A stretch of DNA of 64,000 nucleotides from Agapanthus africanus (taxonomy: Eukaryota; Streptophyta; Magnoliopsida; Asparagales; Amaryllidaceae). The stretch is from positions 591,860,410 to 591,924,409 of the forward strand of contig CM057344.1 in the NCBI GenBank assembly GCA_030015575.1. Direction: 5' to 3'. The translations under genes and the position numbers were made by a program. The notes under the pieces were generated by a model. That model did not search any database. It was given only the letters and a program-made list of their open reading frames with translations, and was not told where the DNA came from. Shown here one piece after another: positions 20,556-31,800 of this stretch; positions within the stretch are counted from its first letter, which is position 1, and each line of letters begins with the position of its first letter.

Positions 20556-21080
20556 CCGGTTCGAGGGTACATCTCCGAACCCCTCTGGCGACTGTCGTTG
20601 TAATCCTTCAACGACGTCAGAGAGGTGATGGGTCCCAACAACCACACATCAATATGGACTGCGGGGTCCTTAAACTCGTGGACCGCAACGTCCTTAAATT
20701 AATATTGGATCGCAACGTCCTTAAAATAATAATGGACCGCAACGTCCTTAAACTAATATTGGACCGCAACGTCCTTAAACTAATAATGGACCGAAACGTC
20801 CTTAAACTAATGTCGGACCGAAACGTCCTTAAACTAATGATGGACCACTACGTCCCTAAAACTGGAACAATAGAGCCTCCAAATGCTCTTTTGCTGGATC
20901 TAAACGATCCCGTTTAAGTTGATCTTAGCCCCAAACATGGCTAACGTATCCTTAAACATTCAAACGGACTATAAAACCCCAAATCAACCTTGGTTCAAAG
21001 GTACATCTCTGAACTCCTCTGACATCTGCCGTTGTAATCCTTCAACGACGTTAGAGAGGTGACGAGTCCCGATGTCCAGA
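20556..21080 (+). repeat. Duplicated ~90-bp hairpin unit (20,556-20,645 and 20,991-21,075)
   Basis: Both copies read GGTTC(G/A)(A/G)(G/A)GGTACATCTC, then a hairpin with stem CGTTG / CAACG around loop TAATCCTT, enclosed by an outer CTCT ... AGAG pairing, and end in GAGAGGTGA. The first has a longer inner stem (GTCGTTG / CAACGAC). They lie ~435 bp apart and differ at many places, so the duplication is old. Confidence 0.75.
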
Positions 21081-21624
21081 TATTAAATGGATTATCACGT
21101 TAAGTTGATCTTAGTCTCAAACAGGACTATCGTATCCTTAACGAACGTTTAAGTTGATCTTAGCCGCAACGCGACTAATACATCCTTAAACTAAAAACAC
21201 CAAACCCAAATCTAAGTAAATACGGATTTGGACTAATCCACGTCCTACGGGTGACGGTATTACTCAGTCTCCGTATACAATCCACGGGCAACCACAAACA
21301 AAACAAACACACACGACACGAAGTGAAATTCTGGAGAAGGAGAAAGTTGTTACCGCGATGCGATAGCGTAATTAACTACAGGGGCTTGCGCCTGCAGGGA
21401 AGAGCGTCCCCACAATCAAAAACCCCTCGAGCGAGGGGGAATCTGACGAAGTCTGCTACATCGGCCGCATCTGTCTAAACCTCCGATACACGGTGCCATA
21501 AATCAATTTGGCATCTTCGGAGAGGTGTACGGATAAAACCAAATAGCATCTGTCCCGAACCCCAGCGTCAGGACATCGCGGTCCTGTGCGCCGCCGTTCG
21601 GAGGGGAACAGGGTTCATAGGACT
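20586..21624 (+). other. A-type non-coding segment beyond the LTR
   Basis: The stretch holds the GGACCG(A/C)AACGTCC repeats, a duplicated ~90-bp hairpin unit, the TATACAATCCACGGGC motif (21,274-21,290) and further hairpins (CAGGAC/GGTCCTG near 21,570). All recall the sequence behind pol in element A. TGGCGACTG at 20,586 resembles the primer-binding sites I remember for Tat elements, so this could be the leader of a second, tandem A-type copy. It could equally be the end of a longer LTR. No coding region was seen. Confidence 0.4.
20660..20855 (+). repeat. Tandem GGACCG(A/C)AACGTCC array
   Basis: About seven copies of a unit of roughly 26-30 bp, TGGACCGCAACGTCCTTAAA plus CTAAT(A/G), lie head to tail. 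Each holds the small inverted repeat GGAC ... GTCC. Two further copies are at 8,650-8,735, directly behind integrase. The spacing is regular but the unit is continuous, with no unique spacers, so it is not a CRISPR array. Confidence 0.85.
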
Positions 21625-22951
21625 TGATAGTAATGGATGAATAATTAAAAATGACTTCTTTTATCTTTTAATAGTTTAAAACTAGATCGATAGTGATGAA
21701 TGTAGATTAAGGTTTGTGGAAGAAACTAAGATTTCCCCACCATTAACCCTTGTCCTTGGATTGATCTCTATTCATGTCTAGCCTTTAACGAAACAAGTGT
21801 TAAACCAATCTCAAATCGTGGTCGTGACTATTAATAAATTGGTAGCGCGCCCGATAAGAAGGTTAACATTTATTTTGATAAAGTTTATAGACTTTAAATT
21901 GTATAAAAGAAGTTAAAAGATTTTCTCATCTATTGTTCTACCCTATCCTACAAAACCTAGCAAGCTAGGAATTATTCGCTCATGGTTAGAGATTTAGAAG
22001 AAAGGTTGAAGAAGAATGAAAACATGATTAAGATGCAGAAATGTAAGTGTAGAAAATAAGTGCGGAAATTAAATGCAAAAAGAATAATTAAAAACAACTA
22101 TCTTTATTAATCAACTATAGCATACAACTTTTCTCCTTAGAAAGTAGAATACAAGAAGCCTAGTTTGCTATAGATCTCTCTCTTTTAGGAGGTAGATGAA
22201 TAGATGACAATCACTCGGATACGTGGACTTCTTGGATCTCTTGATCTCTTCGGTGACGATCTTTAATGTAAAGCTCTCGGTCCCTTATATAATCACTAAA
22301 CCAGAAACCCTAGATTCCATAAATGAGGATATGCAGTTAAGATCCAAGACACCAAATATTTCATCCAACGGCCATCAACATGCTATTGATCTGCCGCATA
22401 TCATTGTCTTTGGCCACCCTTCCGCGGCAATCTAGTAGGATCAGGATTTGGATTTTTTTTGGTGTTTTGTATTGATATTTGAAGATCCCATCGATGTCTG
22501 GATTCTGAGAAAAATGCTCGAAGTCTCTGCCGTTGCTAGATCTCTTGATTTGCTTCTATATTTTTGGCAGATTTGATTCCGACATCCCGATTTAACTCAG
22601 ATCTCTTGGATTCCAGAGCTGAGCTAATATCTGCACAATATCTTAAATCAAAGTGTTAGTAGTATTTGGTATTTTTGAGATATTATCCTAACCATTTTGT
22701 ATGATATTAAATCTTAAGAATATTGATTAGAAATATTTGATATGATATGCATATTTTAATTACCAAGATTTCATATAAATATTATATGCATATATTTTCC
22801 TTCATTATGTTAATTATAATGTAGAAATATATGATAATAAACTTTTTACACATAAACCATCATATGTTCTAGAATTACAATAAGTATCTTTTAGTACTTA
22901 ACAATAGTAGGGAAAATATTAATTCAAATGTGCAATATTTTGGACTAATCA
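21625..22951 (-). mobile_element. 3' LTR of element B
   Basis: On the plus strand it begins TGATAG and ends CTAATCA, next to AATACCCCCAAACTT, which on the minus strand is the polypurine tract AAGTTTGGGGGTATT. The homologous LTR of element E ends the same way (ACTGATCA next to AACACCCCCACACC). The right border is well supported. The left border (TGATAG at 21,625) is a guess from the TG...CA rule. The sequence is AT-rich. Confidence 0.55.
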
Positions 22952-24766
22952 AATACCCCCAAACTTAACTTTGATCATCCCGAGCAAACTAGTTATAAAA
23001 GAGAAAAAGGAAAAAAGAAAAAGAAAAACCTAGCACACTTTCATAGGCAACACGATTGCACTGAGCACATGCAACAAGCCTTTAAATCTCTAGATGTCCC
23101 TATTAGGAAGAGTGTTGTCTCCTGAGGGTTTTCAGCGGATTACATCCACAAAATCCCATAATAAAAAGAAAGAAGGTGAAAGTTACATACAAAAATAAGA
23201 AATATATAAAAGAAAGAACTTAAAAATAAGCGTTTCAAACTATACTAGCTTTTAAGTTGTCATGAGCCCTATCTTACTGGTCATGAAAAGATATCAGAAG
23301 TCACATCATCTCTCAATAAAATATCGCCTTTAGTCTTCCTCCCTATATTTCTTCCAAACATCGATCATATACCCTTACGTGTGTATAAAAAACATCCCTA
23401 CACTTAGAGAATTCAATTCAAGCTATCATACTCTTGTCCATCTTCCTTTGTAATTTTTAGTCGGTGAATGTTTTATAGATGTAATTGCTCACACTTTTTT
23501 CATGTGACCGTTAATACTTCTTGAGGTACTAACCAACCGATTACCAAATATGCTTACTCATTTAGGCGTAATTAGCAATATCCTAGTCTTGCAACACTTA
23601 AGGCTTAGCAGTGGCTCCCAATCCAGTTGGTCTAAGGCACTAGGTGATAAAGCACCCTCGCTATATTTTTTTATACTGCCTTAAGTAATTACAAAACCAG
23701 TGTTTATTTTTCTTCACCATTTTTATTTTTGTTTATGTGTATATATATATATATATATTTTCTTCATACTATGGCTTTTAAACAAGAGCATTTCAAGGTA
23801 TCCTCTACTATCCCAAGTTTCAAGATGTGTGCAAGTACGTATAGTAGGGTATCAACGTTTAGAAGTTTGGACTCAAGAATAGGGACTATTTTTCAAACTT
23901 ATTTCTATCCGCAGATTAGTGATTCCCTTCATCTTACTAACTATTGGGACAACAGCTCATGGCTACTTATTACTAGTTTCGTTTTAAAAATATCTAATTT
24001 TCTTGTATTTCTTAAATCTCTTCCTATCTTTCATGTGTATTTTTCATATCCTAACTTTTATTATCAAATTTTTTTGTGCTTTTATTTAGTATAATGCAAA
24101 ATGATGCGTGAATAAGCACAAACCTCCCCCAAACCTATTTGCAGCAGTGTCCTCAGTGATGTCATCTTTTAATATCAAGTCCTGTAGACTTGGGAGGAAA
24201 AATTCTCAATTATTAGCAAAAGGAGACAAAAGTCAATGACAGTGAAATCCTCCCCCAAACATGTATTTGGCTCATAATCGTGTAAAAATTTATTTTTCTT
24301 TCAAGAGCCAAAATATTTTTCTCCCCCCAAACTTGAGTAAAACAGTTTTAAGCATTTAAAATAATAAAGATGGTGGGGGGGGTAAGGTTATTGGTCTATG
24401 CAAAGCTTTACAAAGAACAAAATTCAACACCAACCATTCAAATATTTTATCGATGTAACAATATAGTTGGTGGAAGATCATAGATGTGAAGAAGTGGGGA
24501 GATAAGAGACGTAATCAAACGGGTTTTCATCTCGGTAGGTAAAGACGAAACATTGATAGTGCACTACTTGCATTCTCGTTCTTGATAAGAAGAAGGGGTA
24601 GCGGTTTAACTTCTTTGGGTAGGGGTTTATTCATCACAACTCCCATGTTTTCTAGGAATGCGGGTTCTTCGACAAAAATGTCTTCAAAACTTCCATCGAT
24701 ATTCCGAATGATAATCTCAGTGGAAAGGAAGTTATGATATTCGGATAGCTCGTCTAAATCATTCGA
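22952..24766 (-). other. 3' untranslated region of element B with several polypurine-like tracts
   Basis: No coding sequence was recognised. On the minus strand, purine tracts of the form TTTGGGGGG occur near 24,330, 24,255, 24,125 and 22,960, only the last adjoining the LTR. Parts match the region behind the LTR of element E (60,744-62,265): both share CTCCTGAGGGTTTTCA and a conserved ACTAGCTTTT stretch. A TA microsatellite lies at ~23,740-23,760. Confidence 0.6.
23738..23762. repeat. TA microsatellite
   Basis: A run of alternating T and A in the 3' untranslated region of element B. It may vary in length between individuals. Confidence 0.9.
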
Positions 24767-25430
24767 CTAGTCAAAGGGTTCAGACTTAAGTGTGGACTTG
24801 TCGATAGAAGGGTCTTCATGTGTATAGTAAATAGCCAGATCAAATAATAACGCACTAGTGGCGTCGAGATCAGTATCATGAAACTCCTCAATTTCATAAC
24901 CGTCGGAAGCTATCTTTTCGACAGAACATACATCAACTATATGAGCATAAGGTTTGGAGGGTTGACTTCCTAACTTGTAGATATTAAGCTTAATTGTCAT
25001 CTTCCCAAAGGATATGTATATTGAATCGTTACGATAATTGATTATCGCATTGGTAGTTGCTAGAAAAGGTCGACCTAGAATCACCGGAATTTGGTTTCGT
25101 GGGTTTGCTACAGGCTGTGTATCTATAACTATAAAGTCAACAGGGAATATAAATTCCCCGACTTTGATTAACACGTCCTCTAGCTCACCCCTAGGTTGGG
25201 TGATAGATCGATCGGCCATCCGGAAAGTGCAATGCATAGGTTTCAACTCTCCTATGCCTAATTGTTCATAAACTGAATATGGAAGTAAGTTAACACTAGC
25301 ACCTAAATCGAGTAGAGCGCGATTGATATTTTTACCTTCAATACTTATAGATATTGTAGGACAACCGGGGTCCTTACGCTTCGTGGGTACCAATTGGGTA
25401 AGAGAATTGCTCATATTACTCGCTAAGAAA
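24767..25430 (-). pseudogene. Element B aspartic protease fossil
   Basis: About 215 residues are readable. LTQLVPTKRKDPGCPTISIS precedes the active-site region LLDLGASVNLLPYSVYEQLG (D-L-G-A-S type, usual in Athila), then LKPMHCTFRMADRSITQPRG, the VDFIVID strand, and IPVILGRPFLATTNAIINY, the conserved I/L-L-G-R-P-F-L region at the end of the fold. The enzyme would have matured Gag-Pol. No reverse transcriptase follows. Confidence 0.85.
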
Positions 25431-26949
25431 ACCTTTTTAGGTACTTGAGTTTCCTCTTTCGAGCGTACAAGTCCTTTAAAATTTTCGCATAGGACGGAAC
25501 TTGTTTGATAGCATTTAAGAGAGGAATATTTATGTTAATTTGTTTTAAAATGTCCACAATCTTCTCCATTTAGGGACTTGGTCTGTTGGCTCTTAACCTG
25601 TTTGGAAAAGGAGCTTTATTAATAAGGGTTCGGTCCAACTTTTGAGGAGAAGTTTGTGGGGATGGAATGTATCCTAAAATTGGATTTTGGATGGTCGTAG
25701 ATGGTAATTCTTTTAAGGAAATGGGATGGGAGTTCGATCCTAGTTTAAAACGGAGAATAGGCTCGGAAGAAGATGTTGGATTAGACGAAGTTAGAGTAGA
25801 AGTAGAAGTAGTAGCCGGGGTTTCATCAAGTCGTCAACTTCAACTTGTTTATTATTCAGCACTCTTTCCGATTTCAACGTATTTACGACACTCACATTAT
25901 GATTTTGAAGGATGAGATTCGCGCTTTGTGAGTGGCCGGGATTTGGTAGAGGTTGAGATGGAAGTCTCCCTTTCTCCCTCTCACTCATTACGGCATTTAA
26001 CTGTGCAAGATGTGCTTCTATCGATTTTATGCTTTCACCGTGGGAAGCAGTGTGTTGTACTAACGTTTGGATAGAAGACGTTAAATTAGCCGTCATTTGT
26101 GTGGATTGTTTAATGAACGTTTCTACGTCTCTTTGAGTGCAGAGGTTTTATCGGTACCGGCCGTCGAAATATTATTATAAGGAGCAATGTTGGTGGCCGG
26201 ATTTTGAAAGGATTGCGGTTGAAAGGGGTGCTGAATTTGGTGTGGTGGCTGTTGTTGCTGTGGGGGAAGCCTTTGAAAGTTATTTTGGCTTGGGAACTGA
26301 TTTTGAGTTTGAGTTTGGTTTTGGTTCCAAGCAAAACTAGGATGATTCCTACATCCCTGATTGTATGTGGAGGAATAAGGATCGTTTCTAGGTCGTTGCT
26401 GAAAAGCAGCATTGGTTTGTTCTTGACCTTGGGACTGAGGATTCAAAGGACATTCCTCCGTTAAATGTGATGGGTCAAAACAGCAACCACACACAGTTTT
26501 GGGGAGCGTAACTTGGTTTAGGGAGATTGACGAGACTTTGTTCTCGATAGCTTCGCGTTTCTTTTGCATCGCGGCCATTTCGGCTTTCACTACGATGGAA
26601 ACGTCGAGCTGATGGATACCTGCCCTAGATGAAGATGATGTTGGTCTAGTACTCTCCCATTGTGAGGTTTGTTCAGCGAGATCTTCCAGAAATTGCCAAG
26701 CTTCGCCATCGTCTTTTGACATGAAATGGCATTGACAAATGGTTTCAAGCATTTGTTTCGTGGCAGGATTAATGCTCTCATATATAATTCGGCAAAGTTG
26801 CCATTTATCAATTCCATGATGGGGGCATTGTACAAGAATATCCTTAAACCGTTCAAAGGATTTCCAGAATGGTTCGTTAGGAAGTTAGGTAAACTGGTTA
26901 ATCTCGCTTCGAACATGGGCGGTTTTGTGATTAGGATAAAATTTCTTAA
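25431..26949 (-). pseudogene. gag: Element B gag, C-terminal two thirds
   Basis: Reading leftward from the copia insertion: capsid helices (FNHSG-like NHSGNPLNGLRI, ELYMRALILPR), a Cys/His motif CGCCFDPSHLTEECP near 26,480, the Athila signature DPYSSTYNQGCRNHPSFAW, a glutamine/proline-rich part, and a C-terminal coiled coil with EAHLAQLNAVMSEREKGRLP followed by SQPLPNPGHS. The order matches Athila gag proteins. Several breaks are present. Below 25,670 little is readable before the protease. Confidence 0.75.
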
Positions 26950-26954
26950 GGAAT
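26950..26954. repeat. Target site duplication GGAAT (left copy)
   Basis: GGAAT directly precedes the TGTAAGTGCACGG end of LTR L1. The same five bases follow the CTCCAACA end of LTR L3 at 43,508-43,512. A 5-bp duplication is standard for LTR retrotransposons and shows that L1-L3 behaves as one insertion into the gag of element B. Confidence 0.85.
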
Positions 26955-28272
26955 TGTAAGTGCACGGCGGAGCCTCGGCCGTCAATCCGAGGCCAAAATA
27001 CGGAAACGATAATTTACTTTAACTTTTGAACCGGCACCACTGCGCACACAAATCCCAGATCGGGCCATTAACATAGTCCTAGCTAACAAGAGAAGGGGTA
27101 GAGATATACACCGAGCGATCCGTGTCCTTCGGTCTTCTCGTCGTCGTCCCGATCTCCCCGCGGAATCTCCGGTCTTCGCCTCCTCGCCGGAAGGGCACCA
27201 CGTCGTCGGCTTCTTTTACGGGCTCCCAGCTCTGGACCGAGGCAACTCGAGCACGAACTTGGCGAGCCGACGTGTCCAAGAATGCTGTAGGTTAACTGTA
27301 GAACTCAATGTCTCTTTGGGGTTGTGAAAGTTGCCATAATGGTGGATGAATGATATGTGAACTTTTTCTAGATCAACTTGGGGATTTTTCTAGCATGTAG
27401 AGAACAAAATCCCCTTCCAAAACTTTTGGACAGCCCCCCCTTTTTGAGTGGCCGACCATGTATGAGGAAGCAAGAGAGAGAGAGTAGAGTGTGAGGATAA
27501 AAAATGAGAGAGAGCCAATATCATGCAAGAGAGAGAAAGGAGTGATGATGTGAAGAAATGATCACAAGCAAATCCAACACTCCATCATCTATCATCACAC
27601 CTAAAGTCAAGCAATCATGAAGTCATGGAGTCAATGAAAGTTACACCCATCATGAAAATTATCATGAAGCAAAAGAAAGTCAAGGGTGGGAGAAACATCA
27701 TGATACAACAATATGCAAAGACAACCTTCCAAAATGCTTATTTGCATAAATGCAAATAAGCCCTCCTCAACCAATTTTCAGTCAAGGAAAGATACAAAGA
27801 AAAATGGCCGAGACGGAAAGCAAACTGGCAACTTCGGAAAACTGATCCCGTAATAAATTACAGGAAAACCCCGCTACTATATATACATACCCGCATTTGT
27901 ATTCCGACCGAAATACAAATGCAAAGAGACAAAATCTACACTGTACAATACTAGGATCCGGCTTAAACCAAAGCCCGCTAGTATTATCCGTCCGATCATG
28001 ATTCGTGCAATACCGCACGTATCTGATCGAACCCTGCCATATCTCCATACGGCCTCTACAGCGTTTCGCCCGAAACTTGAGAAAACGGTCTGTGGGGCAC
28101 TCTAAAGACTCGTCAATACTTTGGTTGTGGATTTAACCACTAGCACGTCAGAGGTATTAGCCTATACGTAACAGGCTACCAGGTATTGACCAAAAGGGAC
28201 GTCGATGAGCGAACACATCCTGACACCCTACTGAGCCTGTCACGGACAATATCTGTACAGTCCGATCCGTTC
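26955..28272 (-). mobile_element. LTR copy L1 (shorter copy, left end of the complex)
   Basis: Begins TGTAAGTGCACGGCGG on the plus strand, as L2 and L3 do, and matches them closely up to about GTCCGATCCGTTCG near 28,272, where internal sequence follows. It shares with L3 a ~150-bp segment around 27,383-27,540 that L2 lacks in that form. Open frames in it (e.g. 27,079-27,279) recur in all three copies and are not genes. Confidence 0.85.
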
Positions 28273-28504
28273 GAAGGAAAACTATAACTCTGACAATCTC
28301 TCTGTCATCCATGTCACCTTGGAAGCCTGGAATGATAACTGTCATCCGAATGAGGCTGTCGTTATCATATCCGTAGAACATCCACTTATGTTCTAAAACT
28401 GCTCCCGATCGTTTCTCCAGGATTGGATCAATATCGGCTCATTGCATCTATTGCAAAAACAACATCTGGTGTGGTACTTGACATCTCATGATTGACTCAA
28501 TTGC

Positions 28505-28831
28505 CTAAGCAAGTGATCTGCCAATCATGCACATCCCTCTCCCATTTAGTCTGTAAGACACCTTTAGAGAGGGTGACTCCATCACCTGCAGGTACACCAC
28601 CATGCCAGGAGTCGTCCATTCTAAAGCACCTCTAGAATGCCGTCTAAGTACCCTGATTGGGAAACTACCCAAATCTAGATCTAAAACCATAGATCCAGTA
28701 ACCAGAATGTCTGATATAATATCCAAGTCCCATGTGGAGAAACCACTGTGTGACAACCAAAGTATAACCGATCGTAGTATAGGAATATCACTTCCTACTC
28801 TGTGTATGTCATCCAAATACCAGGACATCAC
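28505..28831 (-). pseudogene. Copia reverse transcriptase remnant in I1
   Basis: The minus strand reads SWYLDDIHRVGSDIPILRSV then LWLSHSGFSTWDLD, a worn form of the copia catalytic region (canonical LYVDDMLI ... SDIP.L ... LSK.F.MKDLG). The 3' part of the frame, to MVVYLQVMESPSLKVSYRL, is no longer clearly alignable by eye. This identifies the complex as Ty1/copia. Confidence 0.8.
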
Positions 28832-31800
28832 ACCCTACTACCTTCTTAACAGATCCATCCCCTATTCTGATGAAGTCAAACCTATGACTGTCATATCAGA
28901 AATAGATGATCTATCTCCGCTACATCTGCTTTAGTCTATAAATAGACATAAGCCACTTGTCCACCAATGCTTCCGCTGCTCCCACTGACTACGACAACCC
29001 TCTAGCAGAGTCATATACACGTACACTTCTAAAGCTAGTTTAGAGCGACGCTATACTCATCCTCCTGCCGTGTCTCGCAGCCTGGAACAACAGCAATAGC
29101 ATGTCTGGGTAAACAAGAACCTCCCTGTCACCGTCCTTGAGGCTACCGGAGTACCTCTCGGGTGCGTAAGGTTACCCACCGTATCTGCGGAGTGGCCAAT
29201 GGAATGTCAAACCAAATTGAATCTTTAGGTTCTAATCAAATTTTCAGTAATCGTCTGCGGTTCTGGAATCACTTCCAGTTCTACCATACTCCCATTACTG
29301 TTTTCTGAAAAAATCCATTTTTATTAAAACTGTGGCGAGTCAAAAACAATATCACTATTGATCTTCCAGATGGTAGAAAGTCAACCCTCGTCATAGCCTG
29401 GGTCAACCCACAAACAGCCATTACAGAAACGTGCCTTGAGTTTTCCAGAGTCTGGTTTTAAGCATAAGCCGGACAAATCCCTGTACCTTAACATCGTTAA
29501 GATATGAACTGTTCTATATCCAATATAGAACCAGAGGCACTGATTTAATTGAACCAGATTCAAATCATGCAGCTATCTCCAGTGCATGTCAACTAAATGG
29601 AAAGAGGCCGTTCAACGTTACTCAACTTAGGAATGCTTCCAATTATGAGTAACCCGAAAGAGAAGCAAGTTCTTTTAATCATTACTATCAACGGATACAC
29701 AAGTATCTACATCTTCGATCACCTTGAAGAATCCTGATACTTGCAACACCTGGTTCTCTACTTTATTCATATACCTATAACCTCTCAAAACTTAGACCTT
29801 TGTGTTTCTACGAAACACTTGTTTAAGAACTAGAGAAGTCATAAGTAAACCGAATATAGTACGAGGACCAACCCTTCTGTCCTAATGGACACTGGAAAAC
29901 ATACAATACTCTGTATAAGTCCCTTGAGTCTGATAACTCAATCCCTGTGTGTCGTAGGTTGAAAACTGTACCTGTGGTTAAGAAGAATTACACCGCTGTT
30001 TAATGCTCCTTACCTAACCATCCACTGATATAGGTAAATGTCATGGACATAATTTCAAAAAAGATATATCTCACTCTATAAAAATAGACGTACAGATGTA
30101 TCAATTTGAAATTGGTGCATAACAGTGGATATTCAAAACCAAATATTTGCCGTCCGGCAAACAACCCAGGCGATTTCCTCAAATATCACCAATTACAACA
30201 AATTCCGATATAATGAGGACAATCACCTAATTCCCAATAACTTACTCCCACTCATCATCTGTAAAACCATACAGATGTGAGAATCATACCTGGTAAATAC
30301 ATACCCTGGAGCAAGATCTGATTGGGAAATCAGTTTTCTTTTAACAGTGCACAGCGAAACTGAAACATTGAAATGTTTCGATGGGGTATCCCGGTATTCC
30401 TAGTAATGCCTCTTCCATTATCCAGATTCACAACTATAACCGTGTAATTCTTTGCCATCTTTCCAAATCCCTTTATATGTCTTTAGTCATTACCTTCTGC
30501 ACACCTTCTTAGGCTAGATGGTTTTCTTCCTTCCCTACCGTTCGGCACCAGCCTATGGTTTGGAAGAAGACTATCCAATAAGCATAATGGGTGTACCGTC
30601 CTAATCGTAGGAGCACTCGCAATGCGAGAGAAGGTGAAGATAAAAGACAACCGAATAAACCTTATTCCTATTTCTCCTGAACCAGAATCCATCCCCGAAC
30701 TGGAACAAGTTCCTTTCGAGTTCGTATATAACCATACGATGGAGTATCCAATAAACTGTGGATCTTCATAGTGATACGGAGTGTCCTGGAGAAATACAAA
30801 GGTGATTTATGATTGGCGAAGAAATACTTGGTTTGGTCATGAATAGCAGTCGCAATTTATTTTGCCCTCTTACTAATCCATTGATATGTCTTTACTTAAT
30901 ACCTTCTGTACACCATCGTTAGGCTAATTGGTTTTCTTCATTCCCTACTGGTCGGCACCTGCCTATGGTTTGGAAGAAGACTATCCAATTTGCGTAATAG
31001 GTGTACTATCTCCTAAACCAAGGAGTACTCACAACCTGAGAGAAGGTAAAAGGAAAAGACAACTGAATAGTCCTATTCGTTTTCTCCAGAACCGGAAACC
31101 ATCCTCGAATAAATTCCTTCGAGTTCGTATATAACCATACGATGGTTTTGTCCAATGGAAGTAGACGTTCGTGGTAATACGGGGTGTCCTGGAGAAAAGG
31201 GTAAAAATAGGAGTGGCAATGAGGTTTGCAACTCTGATAATCCAAAAGGCAGTGTTTAAGAAGGTTCGGTTAATTTTGGTCACTGAGCATAGTCTAGGGT
31301 CGGGTCAATGGTCGCTGCCAAAGAGAGAGAGAAAAGAAACACTCAGCGTGCACTCTAACCTAGATCAGAATGGTCATCACTTTATCTAATCTGGAAACCT
31401 CCCACTGTACCGTCAAATTCTCCTCCAAACCTAACAGAAGAATTAGTCGGGATCACCCGAGGAGTAAACCAACTCATCAGTGGGAATCAGGATCCAACTA
31501 TCATCGCATGATAACGTGACGGAATCCGCTCACGTTATCACACTCCAGAAGGTATGCGCATATCTGGCAAGTTTCAGTTTCTTTAGAAACTCCCGATGTG
31601 ATTTTTACCCCATGCTCTTATGACCTTGACGAATGCCAACATATCATAAGTCACATGTCAAGTTCTACCCGTCATTGTCCAGGTTAATTTGAACCCACCC
31701 GTACATACCCTTGACGAAGGCCAAAATAGTAGTACGACTGTCCCAAACCAACGCATCTATCTATGCAGCAGAAAAGTAACAAGCAGCTACCATACACTAT

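Larger units (their letters stand above)
1..20580 (+). mobile_element. Element A: very large Tat-lineage Ty3/gypsy retrotransposon (5' LTR outside window)
   Basis: A single plus-strand element can be followed through gag, aspartic protease, reverse transcriptase, RNase H, a second RNase H and integrase, then tandem repeats, an antisense extra gene and an LTR with a TATA box. The order, the YIDDL reverse transcriptase, the extra archaeal-type RNase H after the gypsy RNase H, and the long 3' stretch with an antisense ORF are features known for the plant Tat lineage (Ogre, Grande, Retand relatives). The visible part exceeds 20 kb, so the whole element would be among the largest of its kind. The coding part carries roughly ten interruptions and cannot be active as it stands. 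The left LTR is outside the window, so age cannot be judged from LTR divergence. The right end is uncertain: I place it near 20,580, but A-type sequence continues to ~21,620. Confidence 0.85.
18240..20580 (+). mobile_element. Element A LTR (3' LTR; borders approximate)
   Basis: The sequence after the antisense gene has the layout of a long LTR: an AT-rich U3 full of small inverted repeats, a GC-rich block with repeated GACACGTGTC, a TATA box at 19,644, then an R/U5 part. Since the partner LTR is outside the window, the ends cannot be set by comparison. A purine-rich stretch near 18,265-18,285 could be the polypurine tract, and the right end may lie just before TGGCGACTG at 20,586. The LTR would be about 2.3 kb. 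Confidence 0.55.

Noticed and set aside
20660-20855. CRISPR-like regular repeat
   Set aside because: Units are continuous, with no unique spacers of fixed length; the setting is a plant LTR element.
27079-27279. 66-residue minus-strand frame recurring at 33,741-33,941 and 41,448-41,648 as a conserved small gene
   Set aside because: It recurs because it lies in the three LTR copies L1-L3. No independent evidence of selection was seen, although a short LTR-encoded ORF cannot be fully excluded.
28602-28934. 110-residue plus-strand frame recurring at 38,951-39,283
   Set aside because: It is the opposite strand of the copia reverse transcriptase remnants in I1 and I2.
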